A DNA stretch of 56,464 nucleotides from Chitinophagaceae bacterium (lineage in GTDB: Bacteria; Bacteroidota; Bacteroidia; Chitinophagales; UBA10324), in NCBI GenBank assembly GCA_947474435.1, contig CANJII010000002.1, forward strand, positions 98,202 through 154,665, written 5' to 3'. The notes under the pieces are model-generated. The model was not told the origin of the DNA and did no database searches. It was given only the letters and a program-made list of their open reading frames with translations. Within the stretch, counting starts at the first letter, position 1; every line of letters begins with the position of its first letter. Positions 54,728-56,464 of this stretch are shown here, piece by piece. The position numbers and the translations under genes are program-made.

Positions 54728-55663
54728 ATGAAATTAAGTAAAGCACATATTCTTCTTTTTCATCGTGTGCATCCTACGCGTGATCCGCTTTGGGATCCCA
54801 TGGATCCCAAATTATTTGATCAGGTATTAAATTATGTTTCGAAGAAATATACAGTTTTATCAATGTCGGAAATCACTTCCGGAAAAGACATAAAATCTGC
54901 AAAGCCAATTGTAGCCATAACTTTTGACGACGGTTACAAAGATTTTATTGAATACAGTTTACCAATACTTACTAAATATAATCTGCCATCATCCATGTAT
55001 GTTGTAACAAACTGTATTGATGAAAATAGTCCGACCTGGACCTATATGGTTGATCATTATTTTTTTCATACCCGGAAATTAGAAATAGATGATGTTCCGT
55101 TTGAAGGTTTGCCCGAGAAATATTTAATCACCAGATGGAACTCAAAATCTGAACGATTGAAATTCGGCAGTTCGTTTAAACAATTCATGAAAACCATTTC
55201 AAACGAAAAAAGAAAACTGCTGTTGAATCACATTATTGAAAATTTCAATGATGTAAAATCTCCGGGTGGAATGATGATGAATTGGAGTGAGATAAAAACT
55301 ATTTTATCTGAGAATGTTGAAGTTGGTTCGCATACAGTTAATCATCCACCGCTGGCAACACTTGAAAATGAAAATGAAATTAAAAGCGAATTGATTGATT
55401 CAGGTGAACGGATAAAACAAATGACCGGAAAATTTCCGGACGCCATTTCATATCCCGTGGGAAGTTATGATAAACGAGTGATGCGAATTGCAAATGAAAC
55501 AGGATACCGAATCGGCCTGGCGGTGAATCATAAAATTTACAAACCTGAAAGAGATAATCTTTTTGAAATTCCAAGACTGGAATTGTATAACGAAAGTTTT
55601 TTGAAAACAAAATTGCGTGCAACCGGATTTTATTCTTCTGTAAAAAATATTCTTGGGAGATGA
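54728..55663 (+). CDS. Polysaccharide deacetylase (NodB domain) protein
   Basis: 311 residues, no signal peptide, probably cytosolic. NodB motif 1 is IVAITFDDGYKDF (catalytic base and metal Asp, D67-D68); motif 2 is EVGSHTVNHPPL (metal ligands H202 and H206); a third motif, SYPVGSYDKRV, sits at about 255. Between motifs 1 and 2 is a long insertion (about 100-185). It would deacetylate an N-acetyl sugar on a polysaccharide or glycolipid, or act as a related amidase. Its stop overlaps the start of the formyltransferase gene by 4 bases. Confidence 0.88.
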   Translation: MKLSKAHILLFHRVHPTRDPLWDPMDPKLFDQVLNYVSKKYTVLSMSEITSGKDIKSAKPIVAITFDDGYKDFIEYSLPILTKYNLPSSMYVVTNCIDENSPTWTYMVDHYFFHTRKLEIDDVPFEGLPEKYLITRWNSKSERLKFGSSFKQFMKTISNEKRKLLLNHIIENFNDVKSPGGMMMNWSEIKTILSENVEVGSHTVNHPPLATLENENEIKSELIDSGERIKQMTGKFPDAISYPVGSYDKRVMRIANETGYRIGLAVNHKIYKPERDNLFEIPRLELYNESFLKTKLRATGFYSSVKNILGR

Positions 55664-56464
55664 AAATTATTTTACTCTGCGGTGGTCAGCCGAATCAGAT
55701 TGCACTTGCAAATAAAGTGTCGCAGGAATTTAATTTAGTTGGAATAGTGATTGAGAAAAAACCGGGTAAAAAATTACCGGAGTTCAAAGTCAAACAATTA
55801 TTTATTAAAGTATTGGATAGAATTGTTTTCAAAAAAATTCATCAGACATGGAAAAATCTTATGAATTATTATGCAACTGATTATTCAGCATTTCCAAAAA
55901 CAGAAACGATAACAGTAAGCAATATAAATTCAGAGGAAACTATTTCCTTCATAAATAAACTGCAGCCGGATTTAATTATGGTATCAGGAACCGGATTAAT
56001 AAAAAATAAAATTTTATCGCTGCCCATAAAAAACGGAATAGTAAATCTTCATACCGGTTTATCGCCCTTTATTAAAGGCGGGCCCAATTGCACCAACTGG
56101 TGTATGGCTACCAGGCAATATCAATACATCGGCAATACAATTATGTGGATTGATGCAGGAATAGATTCAGGTGCTTTGATTGCAACCGAACAAACACCAT
56201 TAAATGGAAATGAATCTTTTGAAGAAATTCATATCAAGGTAATGGATCATGCTCACGAACTTTATTTAAGAAGCCTTCGGCAAATAGAAAAAGATAAATC
56301 AAATGTTCCGTCAGTACTGCAATCATCCATTACAACCGGAACAACTTATTTTACTAAAGACTGGAATTTAAAAGCGAGATGGAAATTATTCCAATCAATT
56401 TCATCTGATGATTTCAGAAAAAATTACAACTCAGCAGAATTTATCCGATTAAAAAAAGAAGTAA
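55660..56464 (+). CDS. Formyltransferase-family protein (10-formyl-THF type), 3' end cut by window
   Basis: 268 codons are visible and the frame is open at the window end. It starts at ATG 55660, overlapping the deacetylase stop (ATGA). The formyltransferase core is seen in PDLIMVSGTGLI, GIVNLHTGLSPFIKGG (N129, H131) and NTIMWIDAGIDSGALI (D169), the expected N-H-D catalytic set. It lacks tRNA formyltransferase context; with a NodB deacetylase beside it, formylation of an amino sugar on a surface glycan is a plausible role, but this is inference. Confidence 0.8.
   Translation, partial: MKIILLCGGQPNQIALANKVSQEFNLVGIVIEKKPGKKLPEFKVKQLFIKVLDRIVFKKIHQTWKNLMNYYATDYSAFPKTETITVSNINSEETISFINKLQPDLIMVSGTGLIKNKILSLPIKNGIVNLHTGLSPFIKGGPNCTNWCMATRQYQYIGNTIMWIDAGIDSGALIATEQTPLNGNESFEEIHIKVMDHAHELYLRSLRQIEKDKSNVPSVLQSSITTGTTYFTKDWNLKARWKLFQSISSDDFRKNYNSAEFIRLKKEV

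Overview
The window is AT-rich chromosomal DNA from a member of the phylum Bacteroidota, probably a free-living, gliding-type lineage near Chitinophagales or Sphingobacteriales. The reasons are: many secreted proteins ending in type IX secretion (T9SS) C-terminal domains of both type A (Por tail) and type B (CHU_C, gliding-associated); the T9SS component PorQ; promoters of the Bacteroidota form TTTG / TAnnTTTG; almost no Shine-Dalgarno sequences; and a mitochondrial-type aconitase. I see no phage, plasmid, CRISPR array, IS element or tRNA gene. Most genes are core metabolism or housekeeping, mixed with surface and secreted proteins.

Layout. 1-2641: end-truncated peptide ABC ATPase and a Wzi-like outer-membrane barrel (minus). 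2759-4783: 2OG-Fe(II) oxygenase, the rpmI-rplT operon (without infC) and YajQ. 4864-8236: LVIVD-repeat T9SS protein, ChaN-like protein, single-domain response regulator, small PF04020 membrane protein. 8243-8718: a decayed gene with three lesions. 8976-12049: dnaK and a lipoprotein. 12210-16402: panB, a T9SS-exported M1 aminopeptidase, 3-hydroxyacyl-CoA dehydrogenase. 16475-25310: T9SS type B proteins, glmM-like mutase, EamA transporter, CotH/lamin-tail giant, porQ. 25517-32846: DUF2179 protein, a beta-propeller gene broken at two poly-G tracts, an orphan T9SS tail, an NtrC-type sigma-54 activator, a T9SS protein, a MORN protein and a serine hydrolase carrying one amber codon. 33013-35486: nuoABCD. 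35577-40950: NHL-like T9SS protein, ferritin-like protein, DASS anion symporter, Fsa-type aldolase with the SRP RNA just upstream. 41263-45642: two paralogous secreted propellers and a membrane protein. 45695-49752: aconitase, an intact paralog of the poly-G gene and another orphan T9SS tail. 49836-52899: ECF sigma factor with a membrane-anchored barrel, rdgB, an unknown. 52915-56464: acyltransferase, YdjM-like protein, NodB deacetylase and a formyltransferase cut by the window end.

The most interesting signal is the beta-propeller/T9SS gene at 26431-27800. Its reading frame is interrupted exactly at two pure G tracts (G11 and G10 on the coding strand), both coding a conserved Gly-Gly-Gly turn. 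Deleting one G at each restores a 455-residue protein that aligns with the intact 443-residue paralog at 48178-49509. The paralog writes the same glycines with mixed codons. This fits a phase-variable surface protein, although homopolymer sequencing error must be excluded. Other points of interest are a nested palindrome at 28306-28359, a 30-bp exact direct repeat flanking the intact paralog, and two genes disabled by clear point lesions.
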